Assembly: GCF_000381925.1 (NCBI RefSeq)
Contig: NZ_KB907309.1
Location: 434,001 to 498,000, forward strand
DNA length: 64,000 nt
Direction of reading: 5' to 3'
Source: Nocardia sp. BMG111209
GTDB taxonomy: Bacteria > Actinomycetota > Actinomycetes > Mycobacteriales > Mycobacteriaceae
Shown: positions 45,496 through 54,418 of the stretch, in pieces
Layout of the letters: every line of letters begins with the position of its first letter
Position numbering within the stretch: position 1 is the stretch's first letter
Position numbers and translations under genes: made by a program
Notes under the pieces: model-generated
What the model was told of the DNA's origin: nothing
Database searches by the model: none
What the model saw: the letters and a program-made list of their open reading frames with translations, nothing else

Positions 45496-45954
45496 ATGGA
45501 CCGTTCTGCGGTCGGAACACGCATGTCGGTGAGTTTCGCTCCGGCCGTGCTGTCCTCGCTGGCATCGCTGGCACGCGACCGAGCGACCCCGATGGAGACA
45601 CTGATCGGAATCGCGGTCGCCGACCTGCTCGACTCGTTCGGAATCGATCGCGACACCGATATCACCGTGGTGGCGGCAATGGTGGAAATCGAGCACATTC
45701 CCGACCGGCGGCGCAGGCGCCGGAACTTCGATCCGGCCTGCGAACAGTCGGCACAACGGGATCTCGGGGTCGGTGAGGTACGTCTGGACGAACCGACGCT
45801 GGCCCGGCTGGCCGTGTTCTGCCGGGGCGCGGGCCTCAGCCGCGCCCGCGCGATCCGGATGGCAGTCGACCGATGCCTGTTCGACGAGGTCACCGGATCG
45901 GGATTCGAGGCGTCACCGGACCGGCCGCGATCGCCGAGCGCCCGACGGCCCTGA
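45496..45954 (+). CDS. Protein with two ribbon-helix-helix-like halves
   Basis: A 152-residue protein with two segments that each look like a strand followed by two helices. Half 1 is MSVSFAPAVLSSLASLA then TPMETLIGIAVADLL (residues ~10-45). Half 2 is GEVRLDEPTLARLAVF then LSRARAIRMAVDRCL (~92-130). RHH proteins normally dimerise to make one DNA-binding sheet, so two halves in one chain could form an intramolecular pair. A basic linker RRRRRRN lies between. No family assigned. ATG 45496 has GACGAGG eight bases upstream. Convergent with the NB-ARC gene, six bases away. Confidence 0.55.
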   Translation: MDRSAVGTRMSVSFAPAVLSSLASLARDRATPMETLIGIAVADLLDSFGIDRDTDITVVAAMVEIEHIPDRRRRRRNFDPACEQSAQRDLGVGEVRLDEPTLARLAVFCRGAGLSRARAIRMAVDRCLFDEVTGSGFEASPDRPRSPSARRP

Positions 45955-45960
45955 CCGGCC

Positions 45961-48858
45961 TCAGCAGGCCGCGGCTCCGGTATCGTCCGATCCCGTTGCG
46001 GCGCATTGGATATCGGATCGCAGCCGGAGCAGCTCCGTGGCGGCCGCCACCGCGTCGGGAGTACCGATGCGGTGATAGATCTCGACCGCCTGCCCCAGTT
46101 CGCGCGGGACCGCGGCGACGCCGGTGACGACTCGGCACCGCGCGATCCCCTCCAGCGCTTGGGCTTCCCCGATCCAGCTGCCGACCTGACGCGCCAGCGC
46201 CAGCGCGTCGAGGAAGGTAGTCGACGCGGCGGCTGCCGTCGCCGTCTCGAACAGCAGCCTGCCCAGATCGATCAGGACCTCGATCTGGCCGAGCCGGTTG
46301 CCCAGCCGGTGGTACAGGGTCAGGGCCTGCTGATGCAGCTCGACGGCCTCGTCGTAGCGTCCGGTGCCGGTCCGCACGACGCCGAGATTGTGCAGGGCGT
46401 CGGCCTCGACCAGCCGATAGCCGAGGCGGCGGGAGAGGGTCAGCGCCGTGTCGTGCAGGTCGACGGCCTCGTCGTAGAGCCCGGTGCGGGTCCGGACGAT
46501 ACCGAGATTGTTCAGCGTGCTGGCCTCACCGCGCAGGCTGCCCAGCTCGTGGTAGAGGGCCAGCGCTTGGTGGTGGCGATCGACGGCCTCCCGGTAGTGC
46601 CCCGTACGGGTGCGCACGATGCCCAGATTGGTCAGCGCATTGGCTTCGCCGAGCCGGTTGCCCAGCTGCCGGTAGAGGGTCAGGGCCTGCTGGTGCAGCG
46701 CCACGGCCTCCTCACTGAAGCCGGTGCGGGCGTTCACGATTCCGAGGTTGTTGAGGGTATTGGCCTCTCCGAGCCGGAAATCGAGGTCGTGGTAGAGCGC
46801 CAGCGCCTGCTCGTAGCAGCCGACCGCCGCGGGGTAGTCGCCGGTCTCCTCGTGCAGGGTGCCGAGATTGTTCAAGGTGCTCGCCTCGCCCAGGACGTCA
46901 CCGCAGCGGCGGTAGAGGGCCAGCGCCCGCTGATAGTGGGCGACGGCCGCGGGGTAGTCGCCGGTTTCCTCGCGGGCATCGCCGAGGTTGTTCAGTGCGT
47001 TGGCCTCCCCCAGGACGTTGCCGCGGCTGCGGTAGCGGGTGAGGGCCGCTTGGAAACACGCGGTGGCCGTGGGGAAATCCCCCGCCCGCCAGTGCGCGGC
47101 GCCGAGGTTGTTGAGCGCGCCGGCCTCTTCGATCTCGTCGTCGAGATCGTGGGCGACGGCGGCGGCCTGCCCGTGCAGCTGACACGCCAGCGGCCAAGGC
47201 CCGTCGCGATCCAGCAGCCCCGCCAGCAGTCCGATCAGCACCACCATCCGCGCGGGGCGGCGGGAAGCCACGTGTTCGACGCAGGCCAGCAGATTGTCGC
47301 GTTCCATCCGCATCCACTCCAGTGCCTGGACCTCGTCGCCGAACTCGCGCGCCACCACCGGATCACCGACCCGGTCGCCGGATGTCGAGTCCGGACGGGT
47401 CCGACGCGCGATCCAGCGGTCGGCCGCCGCGGTGGTTCGGTGGTAGTAGTCCAGCAGCCGGGTCTCCGCGTCGGCGCGTTCGGGTTCGGGCTCCGTCTGC
47501 GCCAGCGCGCGAGCGTATTCCCGGAGCAGGTCGTGCAGTCGGTAACGGCCACGGGCCGGCTCGTCGAGCAGATGGTCGGTGTAGAGCGCATCCAGCTCGG
47601 ACCGCGCCGCGGCCACGTCGATACCGGCCAGCGCCGCCGCCGCATAGGCGTCGAGGTCGGGACCGTGGTGCAGCCCCAGGCGCCGGAACAGCCGCGCGCG
47701 TTCGGGGGGCAGATCCTGATAGGACAGGTCGAACGCCACCCGAACCGCGCGGGTTCGTGCGTCCGGCTCGCCGAGCCGGTCGGCCGTGGCCCCGAATTCC
47801 GCCGACAGGTCCGCGATGGTCCAGGCCGGGTGGTGGGCGAGCGGCGCCGCCAGCAGCGTGATCGCCAGCGGCAGGTGGCCACACTGTTGCACGAGCCGCT
47901 CGACCGCGGTGCGATCGGACGTGTCGCCGATCCGGCGATGGCTCAACGTCGCGAACAGTTCCACCGCCGAGCCCGGCGCGAGCGTGTCGAGCGCGAGCGG
48001 GACGGTGTTGCCGAGATCGACCAGACGCCGCCGGCTGGTCACCAGGGTGAGACAGCCGGGGGAGGCAGGCAGCAGCCAGTCGATCTGGGCCTCGTCGCGT
48101 GCGTCGTCGAGAACCAGCAGGACGCGCTTGCCCGCGAGCCGGTCCTGCCACAGGTCGCGGCGCGCCTGCAAGGAGTCGGGGAGATAGCGGGTGTCGACAC
48201 CGATCCCGGTCAGCAACCCCGCCAGCACATCCGCCGGATCGGCGACCGTGCGCCCCGGCGTGTGGGCATGCAATTCGACGAAGTAGCGGCCGTCGGGGAA
48301 GCGATCGGCGAGCAGGTGCGCGGCCCGGATCGCCAGCGCTGTCTTACCGACACCGGGCATACCGTCGATGGTGTAGACCGGAATCCCGGACTCCGCGGCG
48401 TCCAGGATCTGCGCGAGCTCGGAGTCACGTCCGATCAGGGTGTACACGTCACGGCGCAATGCGGTCCGCAGCGCGTGACCCACCTCGGGGGCCGGCGTCC
48501 CCGGTGCGGGTGGGCGCGGTTCCCGCAGAATTCGGCGTCGCGTCTCGAGCCAGGCCGGCAGATCCTCTCGCGGGACACCGCAACACCACAGATAGATCTC
48601 CAGTCGGTTGTCGATATCCGGAGCGGCCCGGCCGCCTTCGAGCCGGTGCCCCTTCTCCATGGATTCGATGATGTTCTTCGTCAAATTGACATACGTCGCG
48701 GCACCGCTGTCCTTCCGGGCCGCGGCCCGGAGTTCGAGAGCGCGAATGGACAGCGCGGCCGCTACCCGGGTCCGTTTCAGAGTCGCACCGAATTCGGCGG
48801 TGGTGTGTACCGCTTGCAGATCTGCCCGGGTCGTCTCCCGATTCGATTTCTCGCTCAT
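45961..48858 (-). CDS. HTH / NB-ARC ATPase / TPR regulator (STAND family)
   Basis: A 965-residue signal-transduction ATPase. N-terminal ~110 residues are helical and XRE-like (FGATLKRTRVAAALSIRALE ... MEKGHRLEGG), replacing the SARP domain of AfsR. NB-ARC follows (about 140-470): Walker A GMPGVGKT (166-173), Walker B RVLLVLDDA (245-253) and the sensor LTLVTSRRRL; then a winged helix and a TPR array of eight 40-residue units (about 650-960). Such proteins switch on secondary-metabolite clusters. Start ATG 48858 (MSEKSN); the frame extends 102 codons further upstream but without protein-like sequence. Divergent from the CAS-like oxygenase gene. Confidence 0.85.
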   Translation of the reverse strand: MSEKSNRETTRADLQAVHTTAEFGATLKRTRVAAALSIRALELRAAARKDSGAATYVNLTKNIIESMEKGHRLEGGRAAPDIDNRLEIYLWCCGVPREDLPAWLETRRRILREPRPPAPGTPAPEVGHALRTALRRDVYTLIGRDSELAQILDAAESGIPVYTIDGMPGVGKTALAIRAAHLLADRFPDGRYFVELHAHTPGRTVADPADVLAGLLTGIGVDTRYLPDSLQARRDLWQDRLAGKRVLLVLDDARDEAQIDWLLPASPGCLTLVTSRRRLVDLGNTVPLALDTLAPGSAVELFATLSHRRIGDTSDRTAVERLVQQCGHLPLAITLLAAPLAHHPAWTIADLSAEFGATADRLGEPDARTRAVRVAFDLSYQDLPPERARLFRRLGLHHGPDLDAYAAAALAGIDVAAARSELDALYTDHLLDEPARGRYRLHDLLREYARALAQTEPEPERADAETRLLDYYHRTTAAADRWIARRTRPDSTSGDRVGDPVVAREFGDEVQALEWMRMERDNLLACVEHVASRRPARMVVLIGLLAGLLDRDGPWPLACQLHGQAAAVAHDLDDEIEEAGALNNLGAAHWRAGDFPTATACFQAALTRYRSRGNVLGEANALNNLGDAREETGDYPAAVAHYQRALALYRRCGDVLGEASTLNNLGTLHEETGDYPAAVGCYEQALALYHDLDFRLGEANTLNNLGIVNARTGFSEEAVALHQQALTLYRQLGNRLGEANALTNLGIVRTRTGHYREAVDRHHQALALYHELGSLRGEASTLNNLGIVRTRTGLYDEAVDLHDTALTLSRRLGYRLVEADALHNLGVVRTGTGRYDEAVELHQQALTLYHRLGNRLGQIEVLIDLGRLLFETATAAAASTTFLDALALARQVGSWIGEAQALEGIARCRVVTGVAAVPRELGQAVEIYHRIGTPDAVAAATELLRLRSDIQCAATGSDDTGAAAC
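46150..47130 (-). repeat. 120-bp tandem repeats encoding eight TPR units
   Basis: Eight consecutive units of 40 codons share the pattern GEANALNNLG...TG.Y.EAV..H.QALALY..LG.RL; neighbouring units are alike at the DNA level as well, for example repeated blocks GCCGAGATTGTTCA and CGGTAGAGGGTCAG. The array is suited to recombination that adds or removes whole units in frame. Confidence 0.85.
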
Positions 48859-48915
48859 CGCATGTCTTTCTGAGTCTCGGCATCGGGTCGGTGGCTGCTT
48901 TCCGGTGTCCGGCAA

Positions 48916-48989
48916 TGTCTTCCCTGTCCGCCGGACAGCCGTGAAATGCGCCGTACAGCCGCCCGCTTGTCTTCCGGGCTGTCGGACAG
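48916..48989. promoter_or_regulatory. Two operator-like dyads between NB-ARC regulator and oxygenase genes
   Basis: CTGTCCG-C-CGGACAG (48924-48938) and CTGTC-G-GACAG (48979-48989) are both perfect inverted repeats of the same half site, 55 bp apart. Each is preceded by TGTCTTCC (48916 and 48968). They sit in the 193-bp gap between divergent genes and are likely bound by one regulator controlling both. Confidence 0.65.
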
Positions 48990-49051
48990 TGGCCGCCACC
49001 GGCTGTGCTGTTCCTGCGCCCACGAGGTCGCACACGAACCGGAGGACAGCA

Positions 49052-50179
49052 ATGGACACGATGATTTCGACGGATATCACCGATGGCGACGGCTCTCGGC
49101 CGGCCGGCCGTACCGAATTCGGGAATCGGTGCGATACCGCCGTTTCCGCCCGGGAAAAAGGCATCGAATTCGCCGATCACGACGGCATGCGGCGGTATTT
49201 CTCCGCGCCGGAAATCGCACGCGCCGCGGACGGCGAGGTGGTGACCGCGAGCTGGGACCAGGCCGCGCGGACCTGGTCGGCGGCGCTGCGGGCCGCGGAC
49301 CGTCACCGGCGTGCCGCAGACCCGGCCGTTCTCGCCGCGAGTCTGCTCACCAGCCTGCCTGCGCAGGTGGTGGTCGCACTGCACCGCTTCCGTATCGAGG
49401 GCTCGCCCAACAATGCCCTGGTGCTGCGTGGCATCTGCCCGGTACTCACCGATCTGCCCGCCACCCCCGCCACGGTCACCCCGCGCACGACGACCCGCAC
49501 CGTCGAGGCCGCCGCACTGCTGCTGCTCGCCCTGACGCTGCCGCTGGGCGAGCCGTTCACCTTCCGGTCGCTGCACGACGGCCGGCTGGTCCAGCATGTC
49601 GTGCCCGTGCCCGGTCGCGAGTCCACCCGGACCGGCGCGAGCAGCACGGCGGCGCTGGGCTGGCACGTCGAGGACGGATTCACCGACGACCGCTGCGACT
49701 ACTTCGGATTGCTGTGCCTGCGCGGCCATCCCGGCGTGCTCACGGTCCTGTCCCCGGCCCGGCGCCTGGACCTCGACGCCGCCGATATCGCGACGTTGCG
49801 CGCCCCGCGGTACTTGCTCGTGCCCGACGACGCCCATGTGGACGCCGACATCAGCGAGCAGACCCCGGTGCCGATCCTCACCGGCCCGGCCGAGGACCCC
49901 GAAATCTGCTTCGGCGAGGGTGACGTATGTCCGGCCGACCCCGCCGACCAGCGCGCGGCGGCGGCGCTGCACGCCCTGACCAGGGCCCTGGATCGCGGCG
50001 CGATCGGTCACGAACTGCGGCCCGGCGACGTCCTGATCGCGGACAATCGGCGAACGGTGCACGGCCGCAACACTTTTCGCCCCCGCTACGACGGCACCGA
50101 CCGCTGGCTGCTGCGGGCGATGACCTGTGCCTCGATCCGGGCGCACCGCCGCCGTGGCGCACAGCGTGCGCTCGGCTGA
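49052..50179 (+). CDS. Clavaminate-synthase-like Fe(II)/2OG oxygenase (amino-acid hydroxylase type)
   Basis: A 375-residue oxygenase of the CAS-like branch of TauD enzymes, which includes VioC, OrfP and AsnO, hydroxylases of free L-arginine or L-asparagine. The facial triad is complete: His205-x-Glu207 (GWHVEDGF) and His337 (RRTVHGRN), with Arg351 fourteen residues later (FRPRYDGTDRWLLR) to bind 2-oxoglutarate, the same spacing as in VioC. CDYFGLLCLR after the HxE motif is also family-typical. ATG 49052 has GGAGG seven bases upstream. 45 bp before the amidinotransferase gene, so one operon. Confidence 0.87.
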   Translation: MDTMISTDITDGDGSRPAGRTEFGNRCDTAVSAREKGIEFADHDGMRRYFSAPEIARAADGEVVTASWDQAARTWSAALRAADRHRRAADPAVLAASLLTSLPAQVVVALHRFRIEGSPNNALVLRGICPVLTDLPATPATVTPRTTTRTVEAAALLLLALTLPLGEPFTFRSLHDGRLVQHVVPVPGRESTRTGASSTAALGWHVEDGFTDDRCDYFGLLCLRGHPGVLTVLSPARRLDLDAADIATLRAPRYLLVPDDAHVDADISEQTPVPILTGPAEDPEICFGEGDVCPADPADQRAAAALHALTRALDRGAIGHELRPGDVLIADNRRTVHGRNTFRPRYDGTDRWLLRAMTCASIRAHRRRGAQRALG

Positions 50180-50224
50180 CCACCGCCGGACCACTCCCGT
50201 CCCTCTCTCCGAAAGCAGGGTGTC

Positions 50225-51370
50225 ATGTCGTATCCCTCGATATCGCCGACCGCGAGGATCGCGGTGCCCGCCGAGCCCGTACCGGCGTACTCCGACGACG
50301 AGTTCAGCCCGCTGCTGGAGGTCGTCGTCGGCAACGCCGACGGTGCCCGGATACCGCCGCTGGACCGCTCGGCGTGGCTCAACCTCTACCCCGACCTCGA
50401 CGCCGCCGAACTGGCACGAGTCAGGGTGGGACGCTTCCCGTCCCGGGTGCTCGCCGAGGCCGCCGAGGATCTCGACGGCCTGGCGGCCCTGCTGGAAAGC
50501 CTGGGCGTGCGGGTCGCGCGGCCCGCGCCGATGACCCATGACCGCGCGTTCGCCACCCCATGGTGGCGGACCAGCGGCTTCTACTCCTACTGCCCCCGCG
50601 ACCTCGCCATCGTGATCGGCTCCACCATCATCGCCGCACCCAGCCCGGTACGAGCGCGGATGTTCGAGCTCGCGGGGTTGCGGGAGCTGTTCCAGCAGCG
50701 CATGCTCGGCGGCTCGGCCTGGATCGCCGCGCCGCCGCCGCAACTGCTCGACGAGCTCTATCCCGACGACGGCCACGGCCGTCCGATGCTGGGCGAGACC
50801 GAGCCGGTGTTCGACGCCGCCAACATTCTCCGCTGCGGCCGCGACCTGTTCTACCAGGTCTCCGGCAGCGGCAACGAACTCGGATACCGCTGGCTGCGGA
50901 ACACGGTCTCCGCGCTGGGGGACTACCGCGTGCACCGGATCCGCGGCGTCTATCCCTACACCCACATCGATTCCACGATCAGCCTGCTGCGTGAGGGCCT
51001 GGTCCTGCTGAACCCGGACCGGATCCACGATCTCGCCCAACTGCCCGAGCCACTGCGATCGTGGGAACACCTGTGGTGCCCGCCGATGGCCCCGGCACCC
51101 ACCCCGCCCGGTCATCCGTTGTCGTCGGAGTGGATCGGGATGAACCTGCTGATGGTGCGGCCCGACCTCGCCATCGTCGATGCCGGTCAGCCGGAACTCA
51201 TCGCCACCCTGCGCCGCCACGGCATCGATGTCGCGCCCCACAAACTGCGCCACGCGCGCACCATGGGCGGCGGATTGCATTGCGTCACATTGGATCTGCG
51301 CCGCGAACACACCCGGGCCGACGGCCGGCGCCGGCCCGGCGTCAGCTGTTCGAGGCCGCGGATCCGATGA
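50225..51370 (+). CDS. Glycine-amidinotransferase-like enzyme
   Basis: Transfers an amidino group from arginine to an amine, releasing ornithine. The 381-residue protein has the whole AGAT catalytic set: Asp207 in CGRDLF, His247 in YTHIDSTI, and the nucleophile Cys353 in GGGLHCVTLDLRRE. Surrounding blocks FYSYCPRDLAIVIGSTIIAAP, EPVFDAANILR and LSSEWIGMNLLM also match the family (AGAT, StrB1, CyrA, SxtG). The acceptor is unknown. Start ATG 50225. Its last 29 bp overlap the convergent regulator gene, and the C-terminus after Cys353 is short and arginine-rich. Confidence 0.9.
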   Translation: MSYPSISPTARIAVPAEPVPAYSDDEFSPLLEVVVGNADGARIPPLDRSAWLNLYPDLDAAELARVRVGRFPSRVLAEAAEDLDGLAALLESLGVRVARPAPMTHDRAFATPWWRTSGFYSYCPRDLAIVIGSTIIAAPSPVRARMFELAGLRELFQQRMLGGSAWIAAPPPQLLDELYPDDGHGRPMLGETEPVFDAANILRCGRDLFYQVSGSGNELGYRWLRNTVSALGDYRVHRIRGVYPYTHIDSTISLLREGLVLLNPDRIHDLAQLPEPLRSWEHLWCPPMAPAPTPPGHPLSSEWIGMNLLMVRPDLAIVDAGQPELIATLRRHGIDVAPHKLRHARTMGGGLHCVTLDLRREHTRADGRRRPGVSCSRPRIR

Positions 51371-52730
51371 GTTCGCGCGCCTCGGCCACCGGGGGGACGG
51401 AGCGGTCGGGCAACGGCGCGAGGATTTCCCGCACCCGCTCCGGAACCTGGCCGACCCGGAACTCCTCCGGCAGCCGCAGCCATGTCGTGGTGATGGTCCG
51501 GCATGCACCCTCGAGCTCCCCTCGGTCGACGTGCGCCGCGGCCGCATCCAGGTACAGCAGGGAACGACCGACCAGATCGTGGCGCGACGGCGGCAGTTCC
51601 AGCACCCGATCGCGCAACGGAGCAGCCTCGGCATGGGCTCCGCACAGGGCCAGCGCATTGGCCTGGTTCCAGCGCAGCAGATACTCGCTGACGTGGAATC
51701 CGTCGGCGACGATCTCCTCGTCCGGCAGCAGCGCGAACATCCGATCCGCTCGCGTCACCGCAGCGAAGGTGGCCCGCCGGTTACCCAGGCGGGCCTGGAT
51801 ACCCGCCTCGGCGAGATATCCCAGGACCGCCACCCCGCAGGGCCGGTCCGCGCCCGCCGCCTGCGCGGCCAGCGCCGCGGTCAGGCCCGGCTTGAACTGC
51901 CGGTGAAAAGCGCACGCGTCACCGGTCCAGCCCGCGATCCAGGCCTGCACGGTCTCGTCCTCTGCGGCCCGGGCCGCCCGGCGCGCGATCCCGAACCATT
52001 CGAAGGTGTCGGCGACCGCGCCGACATCGGAGAGCCGGATCGCGATCAACCCGGCGTTCTTCGCGTAGACCCGTTGCAGTCTGCGCCGCATCGCCGCACC
52101 GCTCGTGGTCAGCAATCCCGCCTGGACCCGAGCCAGGTCCATCATCCGCGCCGGAATGAACTCCGCGGGCGGGGCCGACTGCAACTGCCGACCGCTCTGC
52201 TCGACCAGTTCTTCGAGCAGGCCGACATACCCCGCGCCCGCATGGCGCCCACTCGGCGGGTCGAAGGTCCCGCCGAACAGCCCGGCCGGGACGAGTGTCG
52301 CACCGGCAGCGACGAGTCCTGTGAAATTGCGACGATTCATGGCGTCCTCGGGTTCGTTCCGCGGGAACGAATCCTCCTCCGAGTAGTCGCTCCCGAATCC
52401 GAGCCGGTCCGGCCGGCTCTGATACAAGAAACACAGCGCATCCATGTAGTGCGGTGACGGGACGTCCTGCCCTTGTTCCCACTGCGACAACCGCTGATGC
52501 CCCAGACCGTCTGCGGGAGTACCGCGTTCGGCGAGTACCTGCTTCAGCGCCTCGACCGCCTCGACCAGGGTGTAGCCCCGGGCCGCCCGATGCGCCCGCA
52601 ACAGCGACACCGCGCAATGCCGGTGTACCGCGCGGGCGGCGTCGTGATCGGAACCGCCGGAATTCTTGACCTCGCGAGCGACCCGACGCGCGCAACGCAT
52701 CGAGTGTGGGCTTACCGCCATGTGCACCAT
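51342..52730 (-). CDS. HTH regulator with helical-repeat C-terminus
   Basis: A ~462-residue regulator type common in Streptomyces and Nocardia. N-terminal XRE-like domain (about residues 25-110: LLRAHRAARGYTLVEAVEALKQVL ... GHQRLSQWEQGQDVPSPHYMDALCFLY), then MNRRNFTGLVAAGATLVPAGLFGG, a twin-arginine-like hydrophobic segment in mid-protein, then ~300 residues of TPR-like helices. Start is ATG 52730 or 52721; neither has a strong ribosome site. Convergent with the amidinotransferase gene and divergent from the small membrane protein genes. Possibly a pathway regulator responding to a metabolite or peptide. Confidence 0.78.
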   Translation of the reverse strand: MVHMAVSPHSMRCARRVAREVKNSGGSDHDAARAVHRHCAVSLLRAHRAARGYTLVEAVEALKQVLAERGTPADGLGHQRLSQWEQGQDVPSPHYMDALCFLYQSRPDRLGFGSDYSEEDSFPRNEPEDAMNRRNFTGLVAAGATLVPAGLFGGTFDPPSGRHAGAGYVGLLEELVEQSGRQLQSAPPAEFIPARMMDLARVQAGLLTTSGAAMRRRLQRVYAKNAGLIAIRLSDVGAVADTFEWFGIARRAARAAEDETVQAWIAGWTGDACAFHRQFKPGLTAALAAQAAGADRPCGVAVLGYLAEAGIQARLGNRRATFAAVTRADRMFALLPDEEIVADGFHVSEYLLRWNQANALALCGAHAEAAPLRDRVLELPPSRHDLVGRSLLYLDAAAAHVDRGELEGACRTITTTWLRLPEEFRVGQVPERVREILAPLPDRSVPPVAEARELIGSAASNS

Positions 52731-53048
52731 CCATCCCCTGGGCCCCGCCGGTTGCACTGTCGTTGATGCTAACCCCGCGCTCCTACCCTGTCGACGTCGG
52801 GAAATGTCTTGCACGCGATGCGTGCAGAATCCATCCGCATACCGCGAAAACACCCGCATCGGCTCGTGATGTGCGGGCTCGGCGGCCATTCTCGACACGT
52901 CGCCGTTGCGTCCGGGTGCCATCCCCACCCGGTGTCGACGGTCGCACACGTTCCCGGGTGGCGGGACGAGGGGTACCGCCTCCCGGGGACTTCTCCAGGT
53001 CTTTCGTAAGAAGGAATCCGGCAGGATCACGGAACGAGGTTCTCACCC
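52731..53048. promoter_or_regulatory. Divergent intergenic region with dyad TGCACGC-GAT-GCGTGCA
   Basis: This 318-bp gap holds no gene. A perfect 7-bp dyad with 3-bp centre lies at 52810-52826, 80-96 bp upstream of the HTH/TPR regulator start, a good place for an autoregulatory operator. The remainder shows no other strong feature. Confidence 0.5.
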
Positions 53049-53282
53049 ATGAATTCAGCAGAAACACGGTCGTTCACCTCGCAGGCGCCGGCAGATCGCG
53101 GTGCGGAGAGCGGAATCGGTGGTGCCGCACCGCCTCCGGTGGAAGTCGAAACCCTGGTCCGCGGATTCCTCGCGCTCGGCGCCACCATCGTGTGGGTATT
53201 CCTGGCGATGGTCTCCGTCGCCCAGACATCGCCCGATGCCGGCGCCCCGGCTCCCGCGGTCGCGCACGTCGGCTCACGGTGA
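53049..53282 (+). CDS. Small single-pass membrane protein
   Basis: A 77-residue protein with a polar N-terminus of about 35 residues, one membrane helix (FLALGATIVWVFLAMVSVA) and a short Pro/Ala-rich tail. ATG 53049 has AACGAGG about nine bases upstream. No family recognised. It is followed ten bases later by a second small membrane protein gene; together they may form a small membrane complex linked to the island. Confidence 0.6.
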   Translation: MNSAETRSFTSQAPADRGAESGIGGAAPPPVEVETLVRGFLALGATIVWVFLAMVSVAQTSPDAGAPAPAVAHVGSR

Positions 53283-53614
53283 AGGTGTGATCATGTCCGA
53301 TCTCACCGTCGTGCCGACGGCCGGGCGAGCGACTTCGCCCGACATCGAAATAATCTGGGACACAAGTAGTCTCACCGCTCTGGCCGGTGGGATCCGGTGG
53401 ATGAACGATCGTCTCGCGGTCGCGGGAACGAGGGCGCTCGGCACCATGTGGGCCTGCTACGGCCTCGCGGTGTTCGGCCTGGCTCCGCTCATCGATCCGG
53501 GGCGCCAGGCGACCTATCTGTACCTGTCCAATCTCGTGCAGCTGATCGCCGTGCCGATCCTGATGGTCGGCACGGCGCAGGCCAGGTCCGACATCCCCAC
53601 GGTTCCAAGGGTTT

Positions 53615-54414
<800 letters not shown>

Positions 54415-54418
<4 letters not shown>

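Noticed and set aside
48449..51658. 1069-codon minus-strand open frame over the oxygenase and amidinotransferase genes
   Set aside because: Shadow of two plus-strand genes with intact catalytic motifs; its translation has no recognisable fold.
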